Shown one piece after another: positions 23,116 through 34,203 of a DNA stretch of 64,000 nucleotides. The translations under genes and the position numbers were made by a program. The notes below the pieces were generated by a model. That model worked only from the letters and a program-made list of their open reading frames with translations. It was not told the DNA's origin and made no database searches. The DNA comes from Artemisia argyi (lineage: Eukaryota > Streptophyta > Magnoliopsida > Asterales > Asteraceae): positions 171,737,718-171,801,717 of the forward strand of contig CM060704.1 in NCBI GenBank assembly GCA_030686995.1, given 5' to 3'. Positions within the stretch are counted from its first letter, which is position 1; each line of letters opens with the position of its first letter.

Positions 23116-24198
23116 ACTATTTAACTATAAAGTTCTTTTCTTTAAACTAGCTGAGTTATGCGTTTAAATCAGTTTCGGTTTAAGTGTTCACATTTGTGGT
23201 CATGATTGTTAGAATTGAGGTAAATTTTGGTCAATTTTATCTTAGTCACTTAAGGTTATTTTATTAAGAACTTTGCGTTCACATAATCACATCATGTGTA
23301 GTATATTAGAATGATGTTATTAAAATGATGGTTGATGCTAACACAACATTGACCCTAATCTTATCTTTATATTATTAAATGTACTTATTCAAAAATAGCA
23401 AGTTTAGTTAAGTGTAGTAAACGTTTCAATGTTTCATATTATATTGATCATGAAATGTAATATTACTATTTTATAAATGGGTTTGTCTTTAACCGGGGTG
23501 GTTTAGATGATTAAAATAAAAACTTGATATTTATTTAATTAAAAAAACAGAATTAGTTAAGGTAATTATAAGTTCAATTTATGTGTATTAAAATTTTTAA
23601 ATTAAAAAAGAAAGTTCAGTATGAATTAATGTATCATAACTGATGTTCTAAGGGCACTTGTTAGACAACTTTTTAAAAATAATAACTAAAGAGTATTGGA
23701 AATATCTTTGATGTATCGATCCCAAATACAGATAAGAGAAGGTGATGCTGACTAAAATTCCATAGCAACTTGCAATATGAAACACATTGTGCAACTTTTC
23801 TAAAACATCCAATAAATAGAAAAGTTATCATCAGTTTAAATTGAAAGTACTAATCAATGGTGCATATTTTTCTCTCTAACTTCAGCACACCTGATTTGTT
23901 TGGCCAAATTCATTTGTGTATCATCGCACCACACATACACGTACATGTGTATATATGTGCGTTCAGAAATCACGCCTCTCAACCAAGTGTTTCAAGTTTC
24001 AACACCAAATTTAGAAGTTAAAGGGCAAAAGAAACATACGGAGTGTACAGAGGGTCTCGAAAGGTATGCAATAGGTGACATCGCATAGGAGCTCTACTAA
24101 AAAGGGATCACATTTTATTGGTTTATATAAATACGTGTAATATTAAACATATATCAGTCATATAATTAAAGTTTATACGCAATTTCTCTTTAGTTTAC
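23116..24198. other. Intergenic DNA
   Basis: AT-rich, with no supported gene. A 62-codon ORF at 23900-24088 has no recognisable features. Confidence 0.4.
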
Positions 24199-24206
24199 AA
24201 GTGGAT

Positions 24207-24409
24207 CAGGGACGGAGTCAGGACCAAATATAATTGGTTGTACAAAATCATTTGAACCACAATACTAAAAACACATTTCGAATGACCGGGTGCATTTAAG
24301 ATGCATTTAAAAAAAATCGATGTTTTTTTTAAATTAACACTATATTGGAAAAAGCCATGGGGTTCCCGGACACCCGCGGAAAGCCCCCTAGCTCCGTCCC
24401 TGAAGACCG
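24207..24409. mobile_element. hAT-type MITE with a displaced target duplication
   Basis: The inverted ends CAGGGACGGAGTCAGG and, on the other strand, CAGGGACGGAGCTAG span 24207-24402. A perfect 8-bp repeat, aagtggat, lies directly on the left (24199-24206), but on the right it starts only at 24410, after 7 extra bases (aagaccg). The interior matches the MITE at 28889 in opposite orientation (shared words: cacccggt, aacatcgatt). Confidence 0.7.
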
Positions 24410-24417
24410 AAGTGGAT

Positions 24418-25176
24418 AGAGCTTCTTTGTTGTTATTGCCTAAGGCCACCAAAAACAACAAGACGACCCTGCTTGTGTATCAATTTTATAACATGTCCCG
24501 GCTTACTACTACGTCCAATGAAATGACCTCATCGATCGGTGTGTTTAATTTGTCAACAGAGCATTGCACTAAGTATTCTAATTCGAATCAAACAACATAT
24601 CGATCTTAAACTGAGTATAATGACATTAGATTTGTGTACTCAAGGTTTGGTATAGGAGCTTGTGTAAAAAAGCTTTGTGTTTAAACGTAGTAACTGCTAA
24701 CCTTTATTCATAATCCTATTGTCCGTTAATGTTTCTTTAAGTAACACATCTATTTAATCAATAAGTGGTGGGTTCAAGTTTTGATTGAAATATGTGTAAG
24801 GCATTATTTGAAATAGTAGCTGAGCAAACAGACACCATGTGTGAAAGCTTATACGATAACTAAATACAATGGTTAAAAATATATTATATTTTGATGATAT
24901 ATTTGAAGTTTTAACGAATATTTACAACATAAAATTGTACAACGTTAACAATTTTTTGTTACAAGTGAATTTTGAGGCCCGTAGATATTTTGAGGACTCT
25001 AAAAATTTGAGGTCATGTGCTGAGTACATCTCACACACCCTCGTTTACAGATATCATTTAAAAAAGAAAATACCAAATGCTTGTCCAAAGAAAAATAAAA
25101 GAAAAATGTACTATCCAGTATCCAGGTAGCCCATTTTCGAGCGTACAAAATAGCAAGTTGAGCCCACGACCAAAAC
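24418..25176. other. Intergenic DNA upstream of F-box gene 1
   Basis: No supported gene. Short ORFs here lack recognisable motifs. The right end forms the promoter of F-box gene 1. Confidence 0.4.
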
Positions 25177-25184
25177 TATATAAG
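25177..25184 (+). promoter_or_regulatory. Candidate TATA box of F-box gene 1
   Basis: TATATAAG lies about 90 bp before a strong splice donor (aag|gtgagt at 25274). That donor pairs with the acceptor cgttgcag at 25875, only 11 bases before the start codon. This gives a 602-bp intron in the 5' UTR (25274-25875). Confidence 0.5.
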
Positions 25185-25886
25185 CCGAAAGAATTAAAGA
25201 ACCCTATTACGATGATTTTTTGTTCCTCCTAATTTCATAATCCATTTACGTCCACTTTTATGTTCTTCTTAAGGTGAGTTATCTTATTATTTGCTAATAG
25301 CACTTTATTTATATTTTCTTCTTTGAATGATTTGATCTATAATTCAATGACGACGACATAACGTGTACAAAGCTTATGCAACTATTCAATTACTAAAACC
25401 TATTTTACAGACCATTCATGCATGCATATATATCTCTTCTCATTTATGCCATATCTAAACCTGTCGAATTATAGTTTTCTTTTTACAGTTCGATAACTAG
25501 TATTTTTCTAGCATGTTTTGGTCGATTTTTATTTACAAATGTGACAACTTAAAATAATAGTTTTGTTATTAGGGTTTACACTCTAGACTGTTTTAGTGAA
25601 ATTATTTAATCTGACAAATTCAAGATATATCGGAAAATAAACGATTCTAATCAGACATGCACCAATGGCAACAAGAACTATCTACCGATTTTTTTTATGT
25701 TAAGTTGCGTGCAATCGAATATACTTTGATGTTCATAACTTTCTAGTTTACAGTTTGTGTTTAACAAGTTTTATAACCTTCTTTATGCAAAAGTCAAAAA
25801 ATGTTAATTGATACAAGTACATACATTGTTTATTTTGCATGCATAAAATGATTGTGTTTTATTATCTCGTTGCAGAATCTCACACA

Positions 25887-26900
25887 ATGTCAGACTATCT
25901 ATGTGAAGAGTTGATTGATGAAATCCTTGTAAGACTACCACCCAAATCCCTCCTCCGATTTAGATCTGTCTCTAAATCATGGCATTGTCGTATTTCTAGC
26001 CCCAATTTCATCCGCAAGCATGCTATTAGATCTGTTACAACAACAATGCGAAAAAAAATTCTTATTAGACTGATGACTCGCTCCAATGAAAATTTTTATT
26101 ATGTTAGGTCAGTATTAACACACGAATACACTAGAAAAGAATTAGCAGCAAAGTTCAATGAGAGTGATTGGAAAATCGCTGGGTCATGTTTTGGAGTTAT
26201 CTGCATGCGTACGAATAGTTACGACAAACCATCAGTTATTTTATGGAATCCTTCAGTTAGGCGTAAACTAACCGTTCCTGATTATCCATGTAGACACATT
26301 GGTGTATCATTTGGGTTTGGTTTCGACCCAATCACTGATGATTACAAGATCGTCGGTTTATGTCTACATACTTCTTTTGTTTACTCCGTTAAGACTAATT
26401 CTTGGAGTGAGATTCAGGTCCCTACTACTAGTCGGTTTTCTCAAGTGAAATCATATGGGTATTTTGCAGATGGAACACTGCATTGGGTGGTCAGATGTGA
26501 AACAAATAACATAGGCCATTATTACATACTGACATTCAACTTGAGTACTCATGTTTTTTGCATGATTTCTTTGCCAAACCCCAGTTCGTTGAGTAATCGA
26601 ATAACATTCATCAAAGATTCTTTAGCGGTGATTTTGAATAAAGATTACAGGTGGGCGTGGATTATAAGAGTGGAGAAAGATAATGTTGCATCTTGGTCTA
26701 ATGCTTCTAATCTAAAAAGTCTTAAAGTTGAGAATTCTCAAGGTTATAATCCATTCACAGGGGTACATTATGCACTTGAGGTTGATTCAGATTATCGCTA
26801 CACGCAGAGACGGAGCCAGGAATTTATATTGGGGGGGGGGGGGGGGGGGGGGCTCAATTTTTTTCGGGTAGTAAACATATACCGTAGTTTTTTGTTGTAA
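25887..26900 (+). pseudogene. F-box/FBA protein gene 1, 3' end replaced by a hAT element
   Basis: F-box proteins recruit substrates to SCF ubiquitin ligases. The start at 25887 was chosen because MSDYLCEELIDEIL aligns with gene 2 and follows the 5'-UTR intron. The F-box covers residues 3-45. The F-box-associated (FBA) region includes WNPSVRRK (120-127) and GFGFDPITDDYKIV (143-156). Codons 1-306 are the native gene. At 26805 a 756-bp hAT element begins, and the ORF reads on into it for 31 codons, including a glycine run from its poly-G, ending at 26900. The original last 18 codons and stop lie beyond the element at 27569-27625 and are still in frame. It may be a null allele or may make a protein with a changed tail. 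Confidence 0.85.
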
Positions 26901-27560
26901 AAGCTGGATTGAAGCTTAAATCGTTCAACATACCGGCTCAATGATATTTTTTTCTATAGTAACATACAAGTGTAATTACTTGTTAAGGAATTTTTAATAC
27001 AATAAAAAAGACATCTTAACTTATTTGGCGAGACTTATAACAAATATGAACCTATATCATTCTATAGTTATATAATAACACAGTACAAATTTGAATATTA
27101 AACATAAAATGAGTAAAAATAAACTAAAATTCAATAAAGTACATGAAGATACTGAAATTTTAGAAGAAAAAAAGTACTAGTATTACTCATGCAATCAAAA
27201 TGGCCACTCCTTTCTAACAACCCAACCCCACACACGTGACAATCAAATACTACGTATCTTTTTACTTTACCATTTTTAATATTAATATAAATAATAGTAC
27301 ACTGCATCTTCCCCAACTTCATCTTCCCCGATACACTTTTCCTTATTTTTGATATTTATGCTTCAGAAACCTTCTTACCATCCGAATCAAATGCTTTTAA
27401 ACTGATTTTAAATTCAGATCATAGAAGTTAAGGGGGGCAGATTCTGAAAAAATCTCAAAGACCCTATGTAACTCCGCCGCTGTCCACGCTACAAAATGAC
27501 TAGTTGGGCCAGTTGGGGGGGGCCGAGCACCCTCCAGCCCCCCCACTGGCTCCGTCCCTG
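26805..27560. mobile_element. hAT element (756 bp) inside F-box gene 1
   Basis: A perfect 8-bp duplication, gctacacg, lies at 26797-26804 and 27561-27568. The terminal inverted repeats are CAGAGACGGAGCCAG and, on the other strand, CAGGGACGGAGCCAG. It includes a run of 22 G at 26831-26852 and no transposase ORF, so it is non-autonomous. Confidence 0.9.
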
Positions 27561-27568
27561 GCTACACG

Positions 27569-27625
27569 ATTAACATGGATATATGTGGGGAAACCCTTGA
27601 GTTGCTAGACAAAGAGACCTTTTAG
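27569..27625 (+). pseudogene. Stranded 3' end of F-box gene 1
   Basis: Eighteen codons plus TAG align in frame with the native part ending at 26804 and match the C-terminus of F-box gene 2 (an MDMC/MDIC then LELL pattern). Confidence 0.8.
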
Positions 27626-28674
27626 AAACAATAAGAACTGCTTGCAAACCTTTTCTTTATTGGAGCTTGTGGCACTAAAAAAATGTTAGTTGATTAGTTT
27701 TTCCATTCAATTCCTACTCGCTTACAGATTTAACACAGTAGCTAATGAAGTCAACATTTTGATTTGATTATAATCTGCAACAAGTCTATCATTTTTTTTC
27801 TAATCGCTTTTTGCTTACCATGGGCTTGATCATGGCGCGATACTTTTTTGAAATACTTATTTTGCCATCTACTTGTTGTTATACTCGTCCAGCTAGTCTA
27901 ACCATTTAACCATCCAAAACCACACAGAACTGCGGCAAGCTGTGACGCCATTTTTGTAGGATAAAGAAAGATCATACGATAATGAAATCAGTTATAGGCA
28001 TACATAATAATATCTAGGATAGAGGCTAGTTGCCTCTGAGGTAGTGATATTTAACGACTATGGGATCAGGAGTAACTTGAGAAGTTTCAGCAAATTTAAC
28101 ATGCTTTTCTTATGTGGCAAAAGTGGTAAAATGACTCACAAATGGTCAAAACAGGCTAACATAAAACACTTTATACTTACTGTATTAAGTTCACAACGGC
28201 AACCTATGTCCTAGTTCATTCATTTCTGGTTTCAAATTTTGATTCTTTTATTGACAGCCAAGATTAAACATCAACCGTTGTTACATATGTTGAAAACCCC
28301 GGCTTTTTATGCGTGTATTGCTGTCATAGCCCTCAGTCCCAAAATCAAATGCGTTAATGCAAATTAGGACTTAGGACTTAGGAGTTCTAACAAATCTTTG
28401 TAGCATTGACTGTCCAGATTGAAACATGTCATTTTTAGTACGGGTCAAAAGTGGGCGGGTTGACTCACAAGAACTTTTCCTGTTCCATTGAAGTTATACT
28501 TAAATGCTTAATGCATTCAACTTATGATTATAAAAAGCAATATCATTACAATAGTCATTAAAATCGTTGAACTCAAGAGGAGCTTTGTGAGGATCAAACA
28601 TCGATTTTTAATAACATCAAATCATAATCTTATTGGTTAAATTTTCCTTGGGTAATCTACACACAATTTAATTG
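27626..28674. other. Intergenic DNA in the F-box cluster
   Basis: No supported ORF or repeat boundary was seen. Confidence 0.4.
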
Positions 28675-29345
28675 ACTTTAATCCTTATTAGACTGATGAC
28701 TGGCTGCAAATATGATTCCACAAATGTTGTTTTCAGAAGAGTTAGCTTTGCAATCCAAAACAGGCTAGCCCAGCTTGTTGCTCGTTTGCCTTCTACCACT
28801 ATGTAAATCCTATTTTGATGAAATAAAAACTATAGTTGGAAGTATATATCTGCAGCATGCATATGAAAATATACCACAGCCTATCAGTCAGTGACGGAAC
28901 TAGGGGGTGTCCGGGGGGTCCCGGGACACCCATGGATTTTTGTAGCGTAATGTTAATTTTGTTAAAAAACATCGATTTTTTTTAAATGCACCCGGTCCTT
29001 AAAACTTGTGTTTGCAGTATTGTTTAGTTTATTTTAAGTGCACCTGGTCGTTTTATGTCCTGGTTCCGTCCCTGCTATCAGTTATTTTATGGAATCCTTC
29101 AGTTAGATATAAACTAACCGTTCCTGATTATCCGTGTAGACGCTTTGATGTGGTTTTTGGGTTTGTTTTCGACCCGATCACTGATGATTGCAAGATTGTG
29201 GGTTTATGTGTATGCACTTCATTTGTTTACTCAATGAAGGCAAATTCTTGGATTGAGATTCAGCTCCGGGCTCCCTACTACTAGTCCATTTTCTCAAGTG
29301 ATGCCAGATGCGTGTTTTGTTGATGGAGCATTGCATTGGTTGGTC
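28675..29345 (+). pseudogene. F-box/FBA pseudogene fragment
   Basis: Two pieces match F-box gene 1. A short one near 28680-28710 shares cttattagactgatgac. A longer one at 29083-29345 codes for the FBA region (WNPSVRYK, then DPITDDCKIVG). The longer piece is shifted out of frame after about 29280. The F-box itself is missing. A MITE sits between the two pieces. It is a decayed tandem duplicate. Confidence 0.75.
28889..29074. mobile_element. hAT-type MITE, 186 bp, inside the F-box pseudogene
   Basis: A perfect 8-bp duplication, ctatcagt, lies at 28881-28888 and 29075-29082. The ends are CAGTGACGGAACTAG and, on the other strand, CAGGGACGGAACCAG. It belongs to the same family as the MITE at 24207. 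Confidence 0.85.
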
Positions 29346-30672
29346 AACTGACTGAAAAGCTTTTTTCTTCTTCTTTTTCTTTTTCTTTTTCTTTGAGGTA
29401 TTGGAGCTTGTGGACTAAATTCTGCAAATTTAGCTACTTTCTTTATAACAATATTTTTAGCTGATTCTGCTTTTTTTGCTTAAAAAACTTATTCAATTGC
29501 ATTTATTAGTCTATGATGGCTATTTTTTGAATTTGTTAGTAAAACTATACAATCTTGGTGATCAATAAAAACAAGTTTCCCTTGATGCTTTTGAGATAGT
29601 CATGAGTCATGACCAAAAAAAGCAAGATGAATAGTGATGCTTGTCTAATGGTTTTCACCCAAGGGCAATCTATGAGCTACCGTCATGAGTAACATGAGCT
29701 AGCGAGCTCTTACGACAAATTCATCATGACACGCGTTATTGTTGCAAGCCCTAACATTAATTATTCTAAGGTGCCTATCACATAGAAGTGATGCGGAAGT
29801 TCAACAAACTTTATTCCAATATTAAAATTATTTTTGCTAAATAAGTTTAAACGACTACTTCATAAACTCTCCAAGTAATAACTTATAAGTTAATTTAGGA
29901 AACCCGATATAGTAATGCAAAATGGATTAAAAGTAATTGGGCACTTTGAAACTTGGGCCTGACAATAGCTCCATGCCTCCAAGTAAGTGGAATCATATAA
30001 CCTACGCAAATAAAAATAACCAACAACCTAATTTATCGCTCCAAGATGAGTTTTAAGATTATACAAATTTTTTCGATTTACATAGAGATGCAAGATTGAA
30101 GTTCTGTTTGAGTTGAAGATTCAATCGTGAATTTAAGGTACGAATATACTGTTTGCATAACACGGGTTAAGTACTTCCATGGTCGAGTAATGGTGGTTAG
30201 ACCAAGATCTTTTTTAAGTCCTAGAATATGCTTATTGAAATAACATATCTAAAGAGATTAGGGTTACAAGTTAAGAACATTAAACATGTGTTCTAAGTGT
30301 ACTAGCATGATAATCACTTGTATTTGTGTGCAGCAACCATAGTTAAAAATATTTTAACTTCTCTAATCGTTTTGACGCGAGGGTAGAAGTGACAAAATGG
30401 GTGGGTGGGTTGCGTAATGACTTGTAAACATTTTTAGTACTTGTTGGGTGAACTACAGTTCGATTCAGATGCTCTTTGCATTATTGTTTTCTGTTTTCCA
30501 ACTAAAATGTGAAATTTATGGTGTTTGAAATTATTAGCATATTCTGATTATCATATTGATCAAGTTTATTGTTTGTGCTCAACGAATTTAGGTCCTAAAA
30601 CCATATTTGAAAGTTTTGCATGCCATACAATGTTTGTGTATAATTATCTCATGGAATTGAAAAATGTTTCAG
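29346..30672. other. Intergenic DNA upstream of F-box gene 2
   Basis: No ORF with recognisable motifs. A possible 5'-UTR intron runs from aag|gtacga at 30138 to the acceptor gtttcag ending at 30672, mirroring the arrangement in gene 1. Confidence 0.35.
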
Positions 30673-30679
30673 TCGAATT

Positions 30680-31702
30680 ATGGCAGAATTTCTATGTGAA
30701 GAGTTGATAGATGAAATTCTTGGAAAATTACCACCCAGATCACTCCTCCGATTTAGAACTCTCTCCAAATCATGGTGTTCTCGTATCTCTAGCCCCAGTT
30801 TCATTCGCAAGCACGCTCTTCAATCCACTATGAAACCTTCGCAAGAAGTACTTGTTAGACAACGGATTCATTACAAATATGAAGATATGGCATTTTTATA
30901 TAGGTTAAATCCAGAAGACGAATACATGAGGATAGAATCAGCCAAGTTCCCAGTCAGCAATTGTCTTATTGTTGGTTCATGTAACGGAATCATATTTCTA
31001 TATAAGATATACGACCAATATGCAACTCTATGGAACCCTTCAATTAGGCGTAAACTAACTATTCCCAGTCATCCTTCGGGAGACTACACTCTAGCATATG
31101 GGTTTGGTTTTGACCCACTCGCTGATGATTATAAAATTGTGAGTATCTCCTTTGGAGGGGTACAAACTTCGTTTCTGTACTCCATGAAGGCAAATGTTTG
31201 GAGTAATATTGGTCCCCCTAGTACTTCGTTTGATACAGTGAAGTCATATGCGTGTTTTGTCAATGGAACATTGCATTGGGTGGTCAAATCTAAATCAAGT
31301 GACACGGGCCATAGTTATATACTCACATTCGATCTGAGTACTCATGTCTTTGGCATGATTTCGTTGCCAAAACCCACTTGGATAAGCAACGAGCTAACAA
31401 TCATCAAAGGTTATCTAGCTGTGATTTCGAGTGATACTGAAAGTTGTGATACCTGGGTGTGGTTGAGGAGAGAGTATAATCATGTTCCATCATGGTGTGA
31501 AGCTTTCAATTTAACAAATCCTCTATCGCAAAGAGTACATAGTGTTTTCCAAGTAAATAATTACATTGAGGATTTTGAATCTTATAATCGCGAGACAGGG
31601 ATACGCTCCACACTCGAGCTGAGTTATTTAGATTATTCTTACAAGCTTGACATGGATATGTGTGTCGAAAGCCTTGAATTGTTAAACAACGAGGCGTGTT
31701 AG
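30680..31702 (+). CDS. F-box/FBA protein gene 2 (intact)
   Basis: 340 residues in one exon. The F-box at residues 3-45 (LCEELIDEILGKLP, RFRTLSKSW) should bind SKP1. The F-box-associated interaction domain follows, with WNPSIRRK (118-125) and GFGFDPLADDYKIV (141-154), and should bind the substrate, which is unknown. It is a tandem paralogue of the gene at 25887 on the same strand and of the pseudogene between them. The start follows a splice acceptor (tttcag) by 7 bases, as in gene 1, which supports it. No break is seen. It resembles the large plant family typified by At3g23880, by memory. Confidence 0.88.
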   Translation: MAEFLCEELIDEILGKLPPRSLLRFRTLSKSWCSRISSPSFIRKHALQSTMKPSQEVLVRQRIHYKYEDMAFLYRLNPEDEYMRIESAKFPVSNCLIVGSCNGIIFLYKIYDQYATLWNPSIRRKLTIPSHPSGDYTLAYGFGFDPLADDYKIVSISFGGVQTSFLYSMKANVWSNIGPPSTSFDTVKSYACFVNGTLHWVVKSKSSDTGHSYILTFDLSTHVFGMISLPKPTWISNELTIIKGYLAVISSDTESCDTWVWLRREYNHVPSWCEAFNLTNPLSQRVHSVFQVNNYIEDFESYNRETGIRSTLELSYLDYSYKLDMDMCVESLELLNNEAC

Positions 31703-33247
31703 AAATGACGATTGCATGTAATAGCGATAAACAGTATATTCATTCTAGGCGTGCTCGTAGCTCTAAATTATGATGTTTTAGCTACCTTGTTGATAACAAT
31801 ATTAGATGGGGAATATTAATTCAACCTTTTAACTGTGAGAAAAAACTTTGTGATTTTGTAATTTTGTGATTTTAAAGCAAAGCTATAACCCTTAGCAGCC
31901 AATGTGGTCGTTGCTAATGTGGACACTCGTCGAAACAATGAAGACGGGAACAATGGGTTAATGGGAACCTTTGTACTTGTGTGTCATAAATCGAAAGAAA
32001 GCCTCATTGGACCTTTCTACACTTAATTATTTCTTTCTCTGCTCGATCCTCAAGTTGTTTGGGAGTAAGTTAAGCCTATATGCGACCTCACCCATTCTCA
32101 TTATTTTTACATCACATTGAAAATGCACACCCAATCACCTTGTTATATCCATGGTATTTATATATACGTATATATTTCACCGTGGTACTGGTCCCTATGT
32201 GTAACCATGTCCCTATCTGTAACCATGTCCAGTGGTCTTGGTGATAAGAAGATACACTTTCACAAAATGTAAGTAATTTTTCTCTTCAATATATATATCT
32301 AACAATGAATGGGTCAATACGGGTAATGTATGCTTTATAATGGGTCAAAAGTTGTTGAAGCTACGCTAAACCTCATAAATCATGTTATTTATGATTGGAT
32401 TAGTTTAGTAGTCATCACATCAGCACTAGTTGCTGATGAATCTCTACAGGTTCAGATTTAACAAACCCCAAACAGCAGGCAGGCATGGAAGAATTACTAT
32501 GGGAAGGTAACGCACGAATGTAGGAATTTGAGGCCATGTAGTATTAGCTCGAGGTCTCCAGTATTTTACCAACCCCAAACTTCAACTTGACCAGCGACGT
32601 CATTTGTTGGCCAAGGCTTTTACCAAAAAGCCTTGCAACCGTGGTTTAGATGGTACCAAGCCTCAAGCATTTGTCCTGAACAAGGATCCTGCCGACTCAA
32701 GTGAAACCATGGTCGGAAATCTGAACCTTGAAGCGATACATCATTAGAGATTTACCAGCAACTAGTGCTAATGACTACTAATGTTGATACTAATGTTGCT
32801 AATATAAAGTGTAACTTTTCGTTGGACCCTACCCGTTTCTATATATACCAAGATAAGACCTTTTTTTACCCGTTTCTGGTCCAATTTGCCAAAGATTAAC
32901 AATTGACTAAAATAGTTCAACAAAAATACAAAAATAGACTAGTTATTGACTGAAACAATACCGAGCATAGCAAAATCAACCACAGAACATATGCTGCACA
33001 TTGTATTGAACTATTCATTAAATTTTGCATAATGTCAAAATCTGTTTCCTTAGTCAAAGTATGAATCTCTATGTCCATTATTAACAATTTCTGCATCAAA
33101 GTCCAACTGTACTAGGCGGCAAAAATATACGAGAAAACTGGAAACTTTATATCAATCAAAAGAATACAACCCTCAAAATCATTGTTAAGAAATTACTCAA
33201 CCAATTAGATACTACTATTCACCAGTCAATAACAAGAAACAAGAATT
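31703..33247. other. Intergenic DNA with an inverted-repeat element
   Basis: No supported gene. It holds the inverted repeat listed at 32399-32800. Near 32190-32230 the phrase gtaaccatgtcc occurs twice in a short direct duplication. Confidence 0.4.
32399..32800. mobile_element. Foldback or MITE-like inverted repeat
   Basis: The left arm at about 32399-32466 (tagtagtcat, gcactagttgctg, aggttcagattt) is repeated inverted at about 32735-32800 (aaatctgaacct, cagcaactagtgc, atgactacta). About 270 bp separate the arms. A weaker extension outwards (gggtcaa, acgggta words) suggests a longer, decayed element of about 32300-32890. No target duplication was fixed. Confidence 0.5.
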
Positions 33248-34081
33248 TCAAAACCTTTTATTTTTCCGCTGATATACCACAAGACCCTTGCTAGAGGAGG
33301 TGTCATCATCATGATCCGTATCCCTCTTTCGTTTAGCATTCACTTGACCATCATCTTTTATCGAATCCATCTCAGTTCCAAGCACTTTCTCATTTTCATC
33401 AATCCTCCCTGAATCAGCAGCCTCTTCCTTTGGTTTCTCACTGTAAAATTTTTCAAGATCATCAACTTGTACATTAACATCTTTTCCACCACAAGCATTT
33501 GGATCCTTATTCCAACACTGTTTCTCAACTTCCCCCGGAAAACCAAATTGGATTTCTTGTTGACGTTTCTTTAGAATCACAGAGGTTAAGACATCTTCAA
33601 CCCGACTGCTAGATCCAACATTTTCCCCTGTGTTTTTTGTTGCATTAACATCTCTTGGTACTTCATTCACAATAGCTGCGTTATTCGCCTGAATATTCAC
33701 TTCATTCCCAACCCCGCTAACCTCCACTTGATTTCCAACGCCATCAAGATTCACAACTACATTATGAAGAACTGCTTCATTCACAACCGCCGTGCCTTCA
33801 TTCATAACACCTTCAACATTAACTTGATTCCCAGCACCATCAATGTCTTCATTCCCCGCCGCTCCTATCACACCACCATCAACATTCACCGGATCATCTA
33901 ACGGATATACGGGGTTCAAGTCCCCCGGTGGTAAATTTTGTTGCAGTGACACATCTAACCAAACTCCATACTCATTCCGAACCATCACTACATTCCCCAA
34001 CGAATCATAACGAATCCCAGCAACAAAATCCTCATCATATTGCCAATTTCCACCTTCAAAATCCATCTTTTGATCACTCAT
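33248..34081 (-). CDS. Acidic, NV-rich protein of unknown function
   Basis: 277 residues, single exon, uninterrupted. I do not recognise the family. The N-terminal part (residues 10-60) looks ordered, with a WQYDEDF segment and VRNEYGVWLDV. The middle (80-140) has imperfect repeats of the type GNQVNVEG, GNQVEVSG and GNEVNIQA. The C-terminal third is charged, and AKRKRD at 249-254 looks like a nuclear localisation signal. It is probably largely disordered and nuclear, by inference. The ATG at 34081 is the first in frame, and a TATA-like sequence lies about 110 bp upstream. Confidence 0.65.
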   Translation of the reverse strand: MSDQKMDFEGGNWQYDEDFVAGIRYDSLGNVVMVRNEYGVWLDVSLQQNLPPGDLNPVYPLDDPVNVDGGVIGAAGNEDIDGAGNQVNVEGVMNEGTAVVNEAVLHNVVVNLDGVGNQVEVSGVGNEVNIQANNAAIVNEVPRDVNATKNTGENVGSSSRVEDVLTSVILKKRQQEIQFGFPGEVEKQCWNKDPNACGGKDVNVQVDDLEKFYSEKPKEEAADSGRIDENEKVLGTEMDSIKDDGQVNAKRKRDTDHDDDTSSSKGLVVYQRKNKRF

Positions 34082-34189
34082 TTAACAATGAAAATTGAAT
34101 ATCTAGAAGTCAATAACTGCTGAATTGTAACAAATTTTGAAGATGATCAGTTTAAGCGGGAAGTGTCAAGTGTTTGTTGTTAAACTTTC

Positions 34190-34203
34190 TTGATATATAT
34201 AAA
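34190..34203 (-). promoter_or_regulatory. Candidate TATA box of the NV-rich gene
   Basis: The - strand reads TTTTTATATATATC, about 110 bp upstream of the ATG at 34081. Confidence 0.4.

Noticed and set aside
26831..26852. Runs of G (also 18649-18666, 21868-21884) as sequencing artefacts
   Set aside because: At least the run at 21868 is a functional polypurine tract in the right place. The exact lengths of such runs remain uncertain.
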